Below are positions 8,858 to 17,029 of a stretch of 48,240 nt of DNA, in pieces. Every line of letters begins with the position of its first letter. The first letter of the stretch is position 1. Where the stretch lies: assembly GCA_002399785.1 (NCBI GenBank), contig DHEH01000013.1, positions 1-48,240 on the forward strand, read 5' to 3'. The notes under the pieces were generated by a model, which was given only the letters and a program-made list of their open reading frames with translations, searched no databases and was not told the origin of the DNA. The translations under genes were made by a program, and so were the position numbers. This DNA comes from Caryophanales bacterium UBA4855 (GTDB lineage: Bacteria; Bacillota_I; Bacilli_A; RFN20; CAG-826).

Positions 8858-9229
8858 CTATTCTCCTTTTTTAGCGGTTTTAACAGTAACTTTCTTGGCG
8901 GCTGGTTTCTTAGTGCTAACAGCTGTTTTTGTAGCAACATTTTTAACTTTTTTAGCGGCTTTTGGAGCTGCTTTTGTGGCTTTCTCAAATAAACCAATTT
9001 CTTTAAAAATTGCTTTAACTGAATCGCTGCATTGAGCACCAGAATTAAGCCATTTCATAGCGAGTTCTTCGTTAACTCTTGTTCCATCTTTAATTCCTTT
9101 GGCTGGATCATAAATACCAACTTGTTCAAGGTATCTTTTGCTGGTTGCAAATCTATGATCTGCTGCAACAATTCTATAGAAGGCTAATCCGTGTCTTCCT
9201 TCTCTTGATAATCTAATTTTAACTGACAT
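8858..9229 (-). CDS. rpsP: 30S ribosomal protein S16 with Lys/Ala-rich tail
   Basis: S16 is an early-assembling 30S protein. The core begins MSVKIRLSREGRHGLAFYR and continues with KRYLEQVGIYDP and LNSGAQCSDSVKAIFKEIGL. The start at 9229 is chosen over an upstream in-frame ATG at 9268 because AAAGGAG lies just ahead of it and because S16 begins there in the family. The product has 123 residues against about 80-90 in Bacillus; the extra 35 or so are Lys/Ala/Thr-rich, like a histone H1 tail. It heads the leftward operon with khpA, rimM and trmD. Confidence 0.95.
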   Translation of the reverse strand: MSVKIRLSREGRHGLAFYRIVAADHRFATSKRYLEQVGIYDPAKGIKDGTRVNEELAMKWLNSGAQCSDSVKAIFKEIGLFEKATKAAPKAAKKVKNVATKTAVSTKKPAAKKVTVKTAKKGE

Positions 9230-9259
9230 AATTTTATCTCCTTTTAGATAACGATTTAT

Positions 9260-9288
9260 ATTAAACATTATTGCAATTTGGTTGTCAA
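9260..9288 (-). promoter_or_regulatory. Promoter of the rpsP-khpA-rimM-trmD operon
   Basis: Reading leftward, a perfect TTGACA -35 box (9283-9288) and TTTAAT -10 box (9260-9265) are separated by 17 bp. Transcription would start near 9253, about 24 nt before the rpsP ATG. It is one of the best sigma-A type promoters in the window. Confidence 0.85.
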
Positions 9289-9344
9289 GTAAAATTACTT
9301 AACACTAAATAAAATTCTGCACATTTTACAAAGATATCTTTTGC

Positions 9345-9373
9345 TTTACATATTTTAAATATTTATGTATATT
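9345..9373 (+). promoter_or_regulatory. Promoter of rplS
   Basis: TTTACA (9345-9350) and TATATT (9368-9373) are 17 bp apart, with TG directly before the -10. Start of transcription would be near 9380, just at the first leader hairpin. It diverges from the rpsP promoter, about 60 bp away. Confidence 0.75.
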
Positions 9374-9377
9374 ATTA

Positions 9378-9440
9378 AAGCATTTATTAATGCTTACGGA
9401 CGTTCCGCTTTAAGTGTCACTCTTATATGAACGCCAAGAG
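9378..9440 (+). ncRNA. Structured rplS 5' leader, probable L19 leader RNA
   Basis: The rplS leader can fold into three hairpins: AAGCAT/ATGCTT (9378-9383 with 9390-9395), CGGA/TCCG (9397-9400 with 9404-9407) and CTCTT/AAGAG (9420-9424 with 9436-9440). Firmicutes carry an L19 autoregulatory leader in this position, and the segment GAACGCCAAGAGAACGA resembles what I recall of it. The presence of structure is seen; the L19-leader identity is from memory and needs a covariance search. Confidence 0.6.
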
Positions 9441-9466
9441 AACGAATTAGAAAGGGGAAACAAATT

Positions 9467-9814
9467 ATGGATAAGAATTTAGTAGCCAAAGTTGCAGCTT
9501 CCCAATTAAGACACGATCTTCCAAACTTTAGTTCTGGTGATACAATCAAAGTATCAGTTAGAATTATCGAAAACGGAAAATCAAGAATCCAAATCTTTGA
9601 AGGTGTTTGTATGGGCCGTAGAGGAAATGGTATTGCTGAAACATTCAGAGTTAGAAAAATGAGTGGAGCTATCGGTGTTGAAAGAATATTACCAATTAAC
9701 TCACCAGCAGTCGTCTCAATTGAAGTTGTTAAAAAAGGTAAAGTTAGACGTAATAAGATTAACTATCTTCGCGGAAGAAGAGGTAAATCTGCAAGAATTA
9801 AACAAGTTTTGTAG
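9467..9814 (+). CDS. rplS: 50S ribosomal protein L19
   Basis: L19 lies at the 30S-50S interface. The 115-residue protein has the family features: LRHDLPNFSSGDTIKVSVRI near residue 13, RIQIFEGVCMGRRGNGI, and the basic C-terminus RRNKINYLRGRRGKSARIKQ. An AAAGGGG site precedes the ATG. In Bacillus rplS closes the rpsP-trmD operon; here it has its own promoter and leader because that operon is inverted. A strong terminator follows. Confidence 0.97.
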   Translation: MDKNLVAKVAASQLRHDLPNFSSGDTIKVSVRIIENGKSRIQIFEGVCMGRRGNGIAETFRVRKMSGAIGVERILPINSPAVVSIEVVKKGKVRRNKINYLRGRRGKSARIKQVL

Positions 9815-9850
9815 TTTAGTCGATAGATTATATAAAATAAACAGTGACTT

Positions 9851-9880
9851 AAAAGGTAGGTTTTCCCTACCTTTTATTTT
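9851..9880 (+). terminator. Intrinsic terminator after rplS
   Basis: AAAAGGTAGG (9851-9860) pairs perfectly with CCTACCTTTT (9866-9875) around TTTTC, followed by ATTTT. It separates rplS from rbgA, which starts 30 bp later, so rbgA is either read through or uses an unrecognised promoter. Confidence 0.9.
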
Positions 9881-9909
9881 TACTAAAAAACAAGTAGAAT
9901 AGAGAGAAT

Positions 9910-10770
9910 ATGGAACAAAGTAACAAAAACATTCATTGGTTTCCTGGGCACATGAAGAAAGCCAGTCAACAAATTAGCGACAAATTGAAACTTGTCGATT
10001 TTGTGATTGTCTTACTTGATGCTCGTGCACCAATTTCTACTTATAATGAATATTTGTTAGCTTTAACAAAAAACAAGAAAAAATTGTTTTTGCTTAATAA
10101 AAAAGATTTAGCAGATCCTATTGAAACAACAAAATGGGTAAAGCACCTCAATCAAAATGGAGATGTTTGTATTGCTATTTCCCTTGAAGATAGAAATTCA
10201 AAAAAAGTAATTTTAGAAAAAATAGATGGGTTTTGCGCTGAAAAACAAAATAAATTAGCTTCAAAAGGGGTTAAAAATGTAACCAACAGAGCAATGGTTA
10301 TTGGTATCCCTAACGTTGGAAAATCAACTTTTATTAATTTAATGGCTAACCGAAAATTGATGGGAGCTGCAAATACTCCAGGTTTTACTAAATCTATCAG
10401 CTGGGCAAAAATAAGCAAAAATTTTGAATTAATGGATACTCCTGGGATTTTAGAACCAAAATTTAAAGATAAAAATATGGCAATTAATTTAGCTTTAATC
10501 GGCTCAATTAAACAAGATATTTTACCAATCGAAGAATTGTGTTTTTATTGTTTAGATTTTTTAAAAGAAAATTATATTGATAAATTTAATGACAGGTATA
10601 AATCAACATTTAGTGCGGATACTTCAAACTATCAAATTATTGAATATATTGGAAGAATGCGCGGTTTATTAATTAAAAATCAAGAAATTGATGTAAATAA
10701 ATCTGAAATTTTAATTCTTAAAGAATTTAAAGATGGCATTATTACGCCTTTCACTTTAGATAAAATTTAA
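9910..10770 (+). CDS. rbgA: Ribosome biogenesis GTPase RbgA (YlqF)
   Basis: RbgA is a circularly permuted GTPase needed for late 50S assembly. The permuted motif order is visible: G4 NKKDL near residue 62, then G1 GIPNVGKST near 134, then G3 DTPG near 176. The opening NIHWFPGHMKKASQQI is typical. Length is 286 residues. rnhB starts 1 bp after its stop, the same pair as in Bacillus, so they are surely co-transcribed. Confidence 0.96.
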   Translation: MEQSNKNIHWFPGHMKKASQQISDKLKLVDFVIVLLDARAPISTYNEYLLALTKNKKKLFLLNKKDLADPIETTKWVKHLNQNGDVCIAISLEDRNSKKVILEKIDGFCAEKQNKLASKGVKNVTNRAMVIGIPNVGKSTFINLMANRKLMGAANTPGFTKSISWAKISKNFELMDTPGILEPKFKDKNMAINLALIGSIKQDILPIEELCFYCLDFLKENYIDKFNDRYKSTFSADTSNYQIIEYIGRMRGLLIKNQEIDVNKSEILILKEFKDGIITPFTLDKI

Positions 10771-10771
10771 T

Positions 10772-11392
10772 ATGTTAACAAAAGAACAAGAATTTTATAA
10801 GCAAGGATATAAATTAATTGTTGGAGTTGATGAGGCCGGAAGAGGCCCTCTTTGTGGTCCTGTCGTCGCTGGAGCTTGCATTTTACCTATCGATTATAAT
10901 AACGACGACATCAACGATTCCAAAAAATTAAGTGAACTACAACGTGAAAAAGCCTACGAAGAAATAACTGCTAATTGTATCGCTTTTGGCGTTGGAATCG
11001 TTGATCCTGAAACAATCGATCAAATCAATATTTATGAAGCTAGTAGATTAGCTATGAAATTAGCAATCAAAAATATGAATCATGAATATGATTTAGTTAT
11101 AACTGATGCTATGCCTATATATATAGAAGGAAAGAAGGTTTTACCATTTATTAAAGGGGATGCCACTTATAAATCTATTGCAGCCGGTTCAATAATTGCA
11201 AAAGTAACTCGTGATCGAATTATGAATGAATATGCTAAAAAATATCCGATGTATCATCTAGAACAAAATAAAGGTTATCCAACTAAAGAACATATTGCTT
11301 TATTAAATCGTTACGGTCCGATAAAAGGGTTCTATCGTTACACATATGGTCCGGTAAGAAATTGCATAATTAAACAAGAAAAATTATTTTAG
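10772..11392 (+). CDS. rnhB: Ribonuclease HII
   Basis: RNase HII removes ribonucleotides from RNA/DNA hybrids. The DEG motif reads GVDEAGRGP with D20 and E21, and the third and fourth acidic residues lie in DLVITDAMP and later. ASRLAMKLAI and GSIIAKVTRDRIM are also typical. Its 206 residues form the catalytic domain only, without the N-terminal extension found in Bacillus RnhB. It ends in TAG. Confidence 0.96.
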   Translation: MLTKEQEFYKQGYKLIVGVDEAGRGPLCGPVVAGACILPIDYNNDDINDSKKLSELQREKAYEEITANCIAFGVGIVDPETIDQINIYEASRLAMKLAIKNMNHEYDLVITDAMPIYIEGKKVLPFIKGDATYKSIAAGSIIAKVTRDRIMNEYAKKYPMYHLEQNKGYPTKEHIALLNRYGPIKGFYRYTYGPVRNCIIKQEKLF

Positions 11393-11442
11393 GGTATAAA
11401 ATTTTCAAATTATAGTCATCTTGTATGTAGTAGGAGGCTATT

Positions 11443-12225
11443 ATGCAAGCAAGAGAATTATTACTTTTCTTATCTCATAAGTATGAAGGCGATTGGGACA
11501 AAATTTATTATGCGATAAGAACAAAAGAGAAGGTGCAATCGGACGAGGTTGTAGATTTCGCAAAGTCGTTTAAAGGTAATTACATCACTTTAACTGATGA
11601 AAATTATCCGCATTTTATAAAGGAAACAACGAGGCCGCCTTTTGTTTTATATTATAAAGGTGACATTGAGATTTTGCGAGGTGATCAAAGCAAATTTTTA
11701 ACCGTTATTGGAAGTAGAGAATGTACAAATTATGGACGCGAAACAATATCCCAAATTGTTAAAGAACTTCCTGAGAATATCGTTATAGTCAGTGGTTTAG
11801 CCAAAGGCATAGATGGAGCAGCTCAAAGATCAGCTCTTGATTCTAATAAAAAAACAATTGGTGTATTAGGTGGAGGTATTGACAATATTTATCCAAAAGA
11901 AAACGCAGATTTATTTACTCGAATTACTAATGGTGGAGGGTTAATATTAAGCGAATATCCTGAAAGTCTTGAACCTAAACCAAATAATTTTTTATTTAGA
12001 AATAGAATTATTGCTAGCTTAGGAAAAGCTGTTTTAGTTGGCGAATCTTACACTAGAAGCGGTACGCATGCTACTGTGTGTTTTGCGTTAAATGAAGGAA
12101 GAGATATTGGATGTGTTCCATATCACGCCAATGAAAAAAGCAACTGTAATCAATTCATTAAGGATGGAGCATGTTTAATTGAAAATGCTAAAGATGTATT
12201 GGTTATGATGGGGATTAATGGATGA
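11443..12225 (+). CDS. dprA: DNA processing protein DprA
   Basis: DprA loads RecA on incoming single-stranded DNA in natural transformation and may act in other recombination. The Rossmann-like core shows GSRECTNYG, VSGLAKGIDGAAQRSAL and GVLGGGIDNIYPKEN, then FLFRNRIIASLG and GTHATVCFALNEGRDI. Length is 260 residues; the C-terminal winged-helix domain of longer DprA proteins is missing. AGGAGG precedes the ATG. It stands before topA as in Bacillus, with a small extra gene between. No other competence gene is in the window. Confidence 0.94.
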   Translation: MQARELLLFLSHKYEGDWDKIYYAIRTKEKVQSDEVVDFAKSFKGNYITLTDENYPHFIKETTRPPFVLYYKGDIEILRGDQSKFLTVIGSRECTNYGRETISQIVKELPENIVIVSGLAKGIDGAAQRSALDSNKKTIGVLGGGIDNIYPKENADLFTRITNGGGLILSEYPESLEPKPNNFLFRNRIIASLGKAVLVGESYTRSGTHATVCFALNEGRDIGCVPYHANEKSNCNQFIKDGACLIENAKDVLVMMGING

Positions 12226-12455
12226 AAGAAAAAGAGAATCTCGCATACCACAAAGAGATAATTAATTTTTTATCTGAAAAGGATTTACGAAATGTTATTA
12301 ATGTAGATATTGATGAAAACGGCAATTATGTAATTGATCAACTTGTAAGAAGTGTGACAAATAACAAGATGGTTTTAAAACTAAGGAAGATTGTTACTCC
12401 GCACAGTATTAAGAATACAAAATTGGTTCAAAGTTTTTTAAATATATATATTTAA
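12222..12455 (+). CDS. Hypothetical protein, 77 aa, coupled to dprA
   Basis: The frame begins ATGA on the dprA stop, a strong sign of translational coupling and of a real gene. I do not recognise the product. It is mixed alpha/beta, without membrane segments, cysteines or a known motif (EIINFLSEKDLRNVINVDID; KMVLKLRKIVTPHSIK). It might be a DprA partner, or a decayed remainder of a longer gene; neither can be shown from the sequence. It ends 72 bp before topA, in AT-rich DNA that contains the topA promoter. Confidence 0.6.
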   Translation: MKEKENLAYHKEIINFLSEKDLRNVINVDIDENGNYVIDQLVRSVTNNKMVLKLRKIVTPHSIKNTKLVQSFLNIYI

Positions 12456-12479
12456 TAGGAATAGCCTCACTTTTTTTAC

Positions 12480-12508
12480 TTTACAATTTATTTTTTTCTC
12501 CTTATAGT
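12480..12508 (+). promoter_or_regulatory. Promoter of topA
   Basis: TTTACA (12480-12485) and TATAGT (12503-12508) are 17 bp apart within a T-rich stretch. Transcription would start near 12515 with GAGG (12517-12520) just before the ATG at 12528. The leader is very short, about 13 nt. Confidence 0.65.
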
Positions 12509-12527
12509 TTATAAACGAGGAAATTAA

Positions 12528-14630
12528 ATGAAGTTAGTTATAGTTGAGTCTCCCACAAAAAGTAAGACCATCGGTCATTATTTAGGGAGTGAATATGAAG
12601 TTAAAGCCAGTGTTGGTCACATCCGTGATTTGGCCATTTGTGGCAAAGAAGGTTTAGGCGTTGATGTTAACGACAATTTTAAGCCTACATATAAAGTTGA
12701 TCCTAAAAAGACAGCAGTTGTTAAAGAATTAAAAGCATTAGCAAAAAAAGCCGATGAAGTAATTCTTGCAACCGACCCTGATCGTGAAGGAGAAGCTATT
12801 GCATGGCATTTAGTTGATGTTTTAGGTTTACCAATTGAAACCACCAAACGTTTGGAGTTTCATGAAATTACCAAAGATTCTATTTTGGATGCTTTAAAAC
12901 ATCCAACTACATTAAATATGAAGGAAGTTCATTCTCAAGAAGCTAGAAGAATTATTGATAGAATTCTTGGTTTTAAGCTTTCAAAATTATTACAATCAAA
13001 AATTAAAAGTAGAAGTGCTGGTCGTGTTCAATCGGTTACATTGATGTTACTTAATGAACGTGAAAAAGAAATCGCCGCTTTCGTTCCAGTTGAAAGTTGG
13101 ACTGTAGATTTGTCAATAATATATAAAAATAATGAGTTACCTTTAAATTTGGTCTCATATAAAGGCAATAAAGTTGAATTAAAAACCGAAAAAGAAGCTC
13201 AAGATGTTATTGCTACTTTAGGGAAAAGTGCTTTTGTTAGTAGTATTCAAGACAGCAAAAAAGTTATTGCTAGTAAAGAACCTTTTAGAACTAGCACTTT
13301 AGAGCAAGATGCTTATTCTAAATTGCATTTTAAAACTAAAGAAACTGCTTTTTTGGCACAAAAATTATATGAAGGTATCGAACTTCCTGAAGGTTTAACC
13401 GGTTTAATTACCTATATGAGAACCGATTCTACTAGAATTAGTGATACCTACGCTAATGCGGCTAAAGATTATATTATTTCTACTTATGGCGAGAAATATT
13501 ATAAAGGAGTCCATGCTAGTAAATCTGTTAAAGGACAACAAGATGCTCACGAATGTATTAGACCTACAAGTATCGACAGAACTCCAGAGAAGATGAAATC
13601 TTTTCTTGATGATAAATCGTTTAAACTTTACCAATTAATTTACAATCGTACATTAGCGTCTATGATGTCTGACAAAATAATGAATATTACTACAGTAAAA
13701 CTTAATAGTAACGAGGCTGTTTTTGAGACAAAAGGATCAGTTGTTTTATTCCCTGGTTACGACATTTTAAAGTTTGATGAACTTGAAACTGAAAGTTCAA
13801 TTAATTTTAAAACAAACGAAATATTTGATTTTAGTAAAATTAGTTGCTCGCAACATTTCACTAAGCCACCATTAAGATATACCGAAGGTGGAGTAGTTAA
13901 ATTAATGGAAGATAACGGAATTGGTCGTCCATCGACTTATTCAGCAACAATTCAAACATTATTAAAAAGAAAATATGTTGTTAGCGAAAAAGGTTCATTA
14001 ATTCCAACAGATCAAGGAAAATTGACAAGCACCGTTTTAGTTAAATATTTCCCTGATTTAATGAATGTTGGTTATACAGCAGATATGGAACTTAATCTTG
14101 ATAAAATTCAAGATGGAGAGATAGATGAATTGAAAGTAATAAGTGATTTCTACTATCCATTTGTAGAGCACTTTAATGAGGTAAAGAAAGAAATGTATCC
14201 TGAAGAAGAAAAAACCACTGGCAATATTTGCCCAAACTGTGGATCACCATTAGTTATCAAACACGGTAGATTCGGAGATTTTGAAGCTTGTTCAAATTAT
14301 CCAAAATGTAAGTATATCGTCAAGAAAGCTAAAGAACCTGCAAAAGAAGTTGGTAGAAATTGTCCAACTTGCGGTTCCCCTCTTGTTTATAGAGTAAACA
14401 AAAAAGGCGATACATTCATTGGTTGCTCAAATTTCCCAAAATGTAGATATATCGAAGTTAAAGAAGACGAAGTTATTACTAATGCACCTAAAAAAGTATG
14501 TCCAGATTGTGGTCATGATTTGGTTTTAAGAAAATCAAAGAAGGGATACTTCTATGGTTGTTCTAATTTCCCAAAGTGTAAACATATTGAAGCTTATACT
14601 CCCGAAGTGAAAGATGGCGAATCCAAATAA
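12528..14630 (+). CDS. topA: DNA topoisomerase I
   Basis: Type IA topoisomerase that relaxes negative supercoils. The TOPRIM domain opens with MKLVIVESPTKSKTI (E7) and includes TDPDREGEAIAWH near residue 83. The active-site tyrosine is Y296 in GLITYMRTDSTR. The C-terminus has three four-cysteine zinc ribbons, each CPxCG...CSNxPKC (about 565-595, 610-640, 660-690). The 700 residues match Bacillus TopA. Its end overlaps trmFO by 17 bp. Confidence 0.97.
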   Translation: MKLVIVESPTKSKTIGHYLGSEYEVKASVGHIRDLAICGKEGLGVDVNDNFKPTYKVDPKKTAVVKELKALAKKADEVILATDPDREGEAIAWHLVDVLGLPIETTKRLEFHEITKDSILDALKHPTTLNMKEVHSQEARRIIDRILGFKLSKLLQSKIKSRSAGRVQSVTLMLLNEREKEIAAFVPVESWTVDLSIIYKNNELPLNLVSYKGNKVELKTEKEAQDVIATLGKSAFVSSIQDSKKVIASKEPFRTSTLEQDAYSKLHFKTKETAFLAQKLYEGIELPEGLTGLITYMRTDSTRISDTYANAAKDYIISTYGEKYYKGVHASKSVKGQQDAHECIRPTSIDRTPEKMKSFLDDKSFKLYQLIYNRTLASMMSDKIMNITTVKLNSNEAVFETKGSVVLFPGYDILKFDELETESSINFKTNEIFDFSKISCSQHFTKPPLRYTEGGVVKLMEDNGIGRPSTYSATIQTLLKRKYVVSEKGSLIPTDQGKLTSTVLVKYFPDLMNVGYTADMELNLDKIQDGEIDELKVISDFYYPFVEHFNEVKKEMYPEEEKTTGNICPNCGSPLVIKHGRFGDFEACSNYPKCKYIVKKAKEPAKEVGRNCPTCGSPLVYRVNKKGDTFIGCSNFPKCRYIEVKEDEVITNAPKKVCPDCGHDLVLRKSKKGYFYGCSNFPKCKHIEAYTPEVKDGESK

Positions 14631-15912
14631 TATACGTATTAATATTGTTGGTGCTGGTTTAGCCGGCTCAGAAGCTGCTAATTTTTTAGCATCAAAAGGG
14701 TTAATAGTTGATTTATACGAAAAAAGACCATTAGTTAGCAGCGAAGCTCACCATACGGATTTATATGGAGAACTAGTTTGCTCCAATTCTTTAAAGTCGA
14801 AAGAATTAACAAATGCCTGCGGATTACTCAAGGAAGAAATTAAAAAACTTGGTAGTTTAATGATGGAAGCTAGCGTTCCTAGCGAAGTTAAAGGTGGAGA
14901 CAGTTTAAATGTTGATCGCCAAGTTTTTGCTCAATATATAACCGAAAAGATTAAATCTAACAAAAATATTCGAATTCATAGCGAAGATGTCGCTGATTTT
15001 AAAGATGGTATAACATTAATTTGTACCGGTCCTTTAACTAGCAAGGAATTACTATATAAAATAAGTGAAATTTCTGGACAAAAAACTTATGGTTTCTTTG
15101 ATGCCAGTTCACCAATAATTAAAAAGGATTCTATCGATTTAAATAAATGTTATTTTAAAAGTAGATACGAAGACGAAGAAGATGCAACTTATTTAAATTG
15201 CCCAATGAATAAGGATGAATACGATAAATTTTATAATGAATTAATTAAGGCGGAAAAAGCTCCATTGCATTCTTTTGATACAAAATATTTTGAAGGATGT
15301 TTGCCAATTGAAGTAATAGGTGATAGAGGTTATGAAACCTTACGTTTTGGTCCATTAAAACCGGTTGGATTGCCTGACAAAAACGGCAATATTCCTTATG
15401 CCGTTGTGCAACTTAGACAAGATGATTTGATTGGTGATCTATACAATATGGTTGGTTTTCAAACAAATTTAAAATATGAAGAACAAAAAAGAGTTTTTAA
15501 ATTAATACCTGGATTAGAAAATGCTAAATTTGTGCGATTTGGTTTAATGCATAGAAATTCTTATGTTTACGCTCCTAAAGTGTTAGATGATGAACTTAGA
15601 CTTAAAAATAATAAAAATGTGTATATTGGCGGTCAACTTAGTGGAGTTGAAGGTTATGTTGAAAGTGCTGCAACAGGTTTATTAGCTGCATATTATATTT
15701 ACATGAATGTTATGAATATTCCTCATAACAATCTTTCTTTTTATTCCGTTTTAGGTTCGTTAGTTCGTTATATTACTCACACAGGAATTAACAACTTTTC
15801 GCCTATGAATGCGAATTTTGGTATAATGTATAAAGCAAATATCGATCCTAAAAATGTTGTTATTGATAGATCGTTAAAAGCTATTGATGATTTTAAAAAC
15901 CAAATTAAATGA
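14614..15912 (+). CDS. trmFO: Methylenetetrahydrofolate-tRNA-(uracil-5-)-methyltransferase TrmFO
   Basis: TrmFO makes m5U54 in the tRNA T-loop with methylene-THF and FAD. The FAD-binding motif GAGLAGSEAA is at residues 13-22, followed by YEKRP and LVCSNSLKS. Later motifs FEGCLPIEVIGDRGYETLRFGPLKPVG and GQLSGVEGYVESAATGL are typical. Length 432 is normal. It overlaps topA at the start and xerC at the end (ATGA), so the three genes form one unit. Confidence 0.97.
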   Translation: MANPNNIRINIVGAGLAGSEAANFLASKGLIVDLYEKRPLVSSEAHHTDLYGELVCSNSLKSKELTNACGLLKEEIKKLGSLMMEASVPSEVKGGDSLNVDRQVFAQYITEKIKSNKNIRIHSEDVADFKDGITLICTGPLTSKELLYKISEISGQKTYGFFDASSPIIKKDSIDLNKCYFKSRYEDEEDATYLNCPMNKDEYDKFYNELIKAEKAPLHSFDTKYFEGCLPIEVIGDRGYETLRFGPLKPVGLPDKNGNIPYAVVQLRQDDLIGDLYNMVGFQTNLKYEEQKRVFKLIPGLENAKFVRFGLMHRNSYVYAPKVLDDELRLKNNKNVYIGGQLSGVEGYVESAATGLLAAYYIYMNVMNIPHNNLSFYSVLGSLVRYITHTGINNFSPMNANFGIMYKANIDPKNVVIDRSLKAIDDFKNQIK

Positions 15913-16841
15913 ACAGAACCGAAAAAGAATTTTTAGATTTCTTAAAACATGAATTGAACTATAGCGACAACACAATAACGTCCTATCAACAAGATATTGA
16001 TTGTTTTTCAAATTATACTTTTAGCGAAGGAATTGATTACGATAAAATCGATCGAATTTTTATTCGTGATTTTATGCAAGTTCGTTTAACTCACGAAAAA
16101 GAAAACGGAAAATGCGATAGTGAGCGAACAATTAGAAGAAGAATTAGCGCATTAAGGAAATTCTATGGTTATTTACTAGAAAGAGGATTTATCGATTCGA
16201 ATCCATTTGTTGGGATACGTTCTTTTAAACGACACGATAAACTGCCAGAAGTTTTATACGAATCGCAAATTATAAATTTACTTGAAACAAACAATAAAAG
16301 GAGCGATCTTTTGAAAACAAGAGATCAGGCAATTCTTGAATTAATGTATAGCAGTGGAATGAGATGCGTTGAAGTTGTTAATCTTGATACATATCATATT
16401 GATTTTGCATCGCGTTGTATAAGAGTTCTTGGTAAAGGAAAAAAAGAGAGAATTGTCCCATTTAGCGAAGATGCGAAGAATTGTTTGATTTTGTATTGCA
16501 AAGGCTTAAGAGTTGATTTATTAAAAAAATGCGATCCAGACAAGAAAAGTAATTTTATCTTTTTAAATAATAGGGGAGAAAAATTAACAACAAGAGGGCT
16601 TGAATACATTCTTACTGAAGTAATTAAGAAAACAGGATTAAATCTTGGTTTCCCTCTTCATCCACATGTTTTACGTCATACTTTTGCCACACATTTACTT
16701 GAAGGTGGGGCTGATTTACGTGTAATTCAAGAGTTATTAGGTCACTCTTCAATCAACACAACTCAAATATATACTCACGTTTCGAAAGAAACTACGAAAG
16801 CTCAATACGATAAATATTTCCCTAAAGGTACCAACAAGTAA
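15909..16841 (+). CDS. xerC: Tyrosine recombinase XerC/CodV-like
   Basis: Tyrosine recombinase for chromosome dimer resolution. An N-terminal SAM-like DNA-binding domain (about 1-105) is followed by the catalytic domain with R152 (SSGMRCVEVV), H253 and R256 (HVLRHTFATHLLEGG), H279 (LLGHSS) and the nucleophile Y288. Position after trmFO equals codV in Bacillus, which favours the housekeeping role over a mobile-element integrase. In Bacillus clpQ-clpY-codY follow; here the unit ends and rpsB follows after its own promoter. Confidence 0.94.
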   Translation: MNRTEKEFLDFLKHELNYSDNTITSYQQDIDCFSNYTFSEGIDYDKIDRIFIRDFMQVRLTHEKENGKCDSERTIRRRISALRKFYGYLLERGFIDSNPFVGIRSFKRHDKLPEVLYESQIINLLETNNKRSDLLKTRDQAILELMYSSGMRCVEVVNLDTYHIDFASRCIRVLGKGKKERIVPFSEDAKNCLILYCKGLRVDLLKKCDPDKKSNFIFLNNRGEKLTTRGLEYILTEVIKKTGLNLGFPLHPHVLRHTFATHLLEGGADLRVIQELLGHSSINTTQIYTHVSKETTKAQYDKYFPKGTNK

Positions 16842-16857
16842 CCACCAATACTTTTTA

Positions 16858-16887
16858 TTGATTTTATATATATATAAATGGTAAAAT
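16858..16887 (+). promoter_or_regulatory. Promoter of rpsB-tsf
   Basis: TTGATT (16858-16863) and extended -10 TG-G-TAAAAT (16879-16887) are 18 bp apart. Transcription would begin near 16894, at the foot of a hairpin. Confidence 0.75.
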
Positions 16888-16893
16888 AAATCT

Positions 16894-17029
16894 ACTTTTG
16901 GAGTTTTTATATCCAAAAGAATACACACATCATGAATTCACTGCCAAGTCTTCATGCTACATTAGCATTGATAGCGTGGAGGGAGAGTGTTCGAAGTGAT
17001 GGAGGCAAAACAAATTGGAGGAGTCAAAT
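16894..17029 (+). promoter_or_regulatory. Structured rpsB 5' leader (about 135 nt)
   Basis: The mRNA would start with a perfect eight-pair hairpin, CTTTTGGA (16895-16902) with TCCAAAAG (16912-16919). The remaining leader is richer in G and C than nearby intergenic DNA (for example GATAGCGTGGAGGGAGAG, about 16970-16987), has no ORF, and ends with GGAGGAG (17017-17023) before the rpsB ATG. Such length is unusual here, where most leaders are under 30 nt. Autoregulation by S2 is a reasonable inference but not shown. Confidence 0.55.

Noticed and set aside
7261..9268. Antisense ORFs of 60-110 codons within real genes
   Set aside because: These frames across the window lack SDs and family features and lie fully within well-identified genes, so they are treated as shadows.
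17015..17029. TTG start of rpsB five codons upstream
   Set aside because: It lies in the Shine-Dalgarno of the ATG at 17030, which has ideal spacing.
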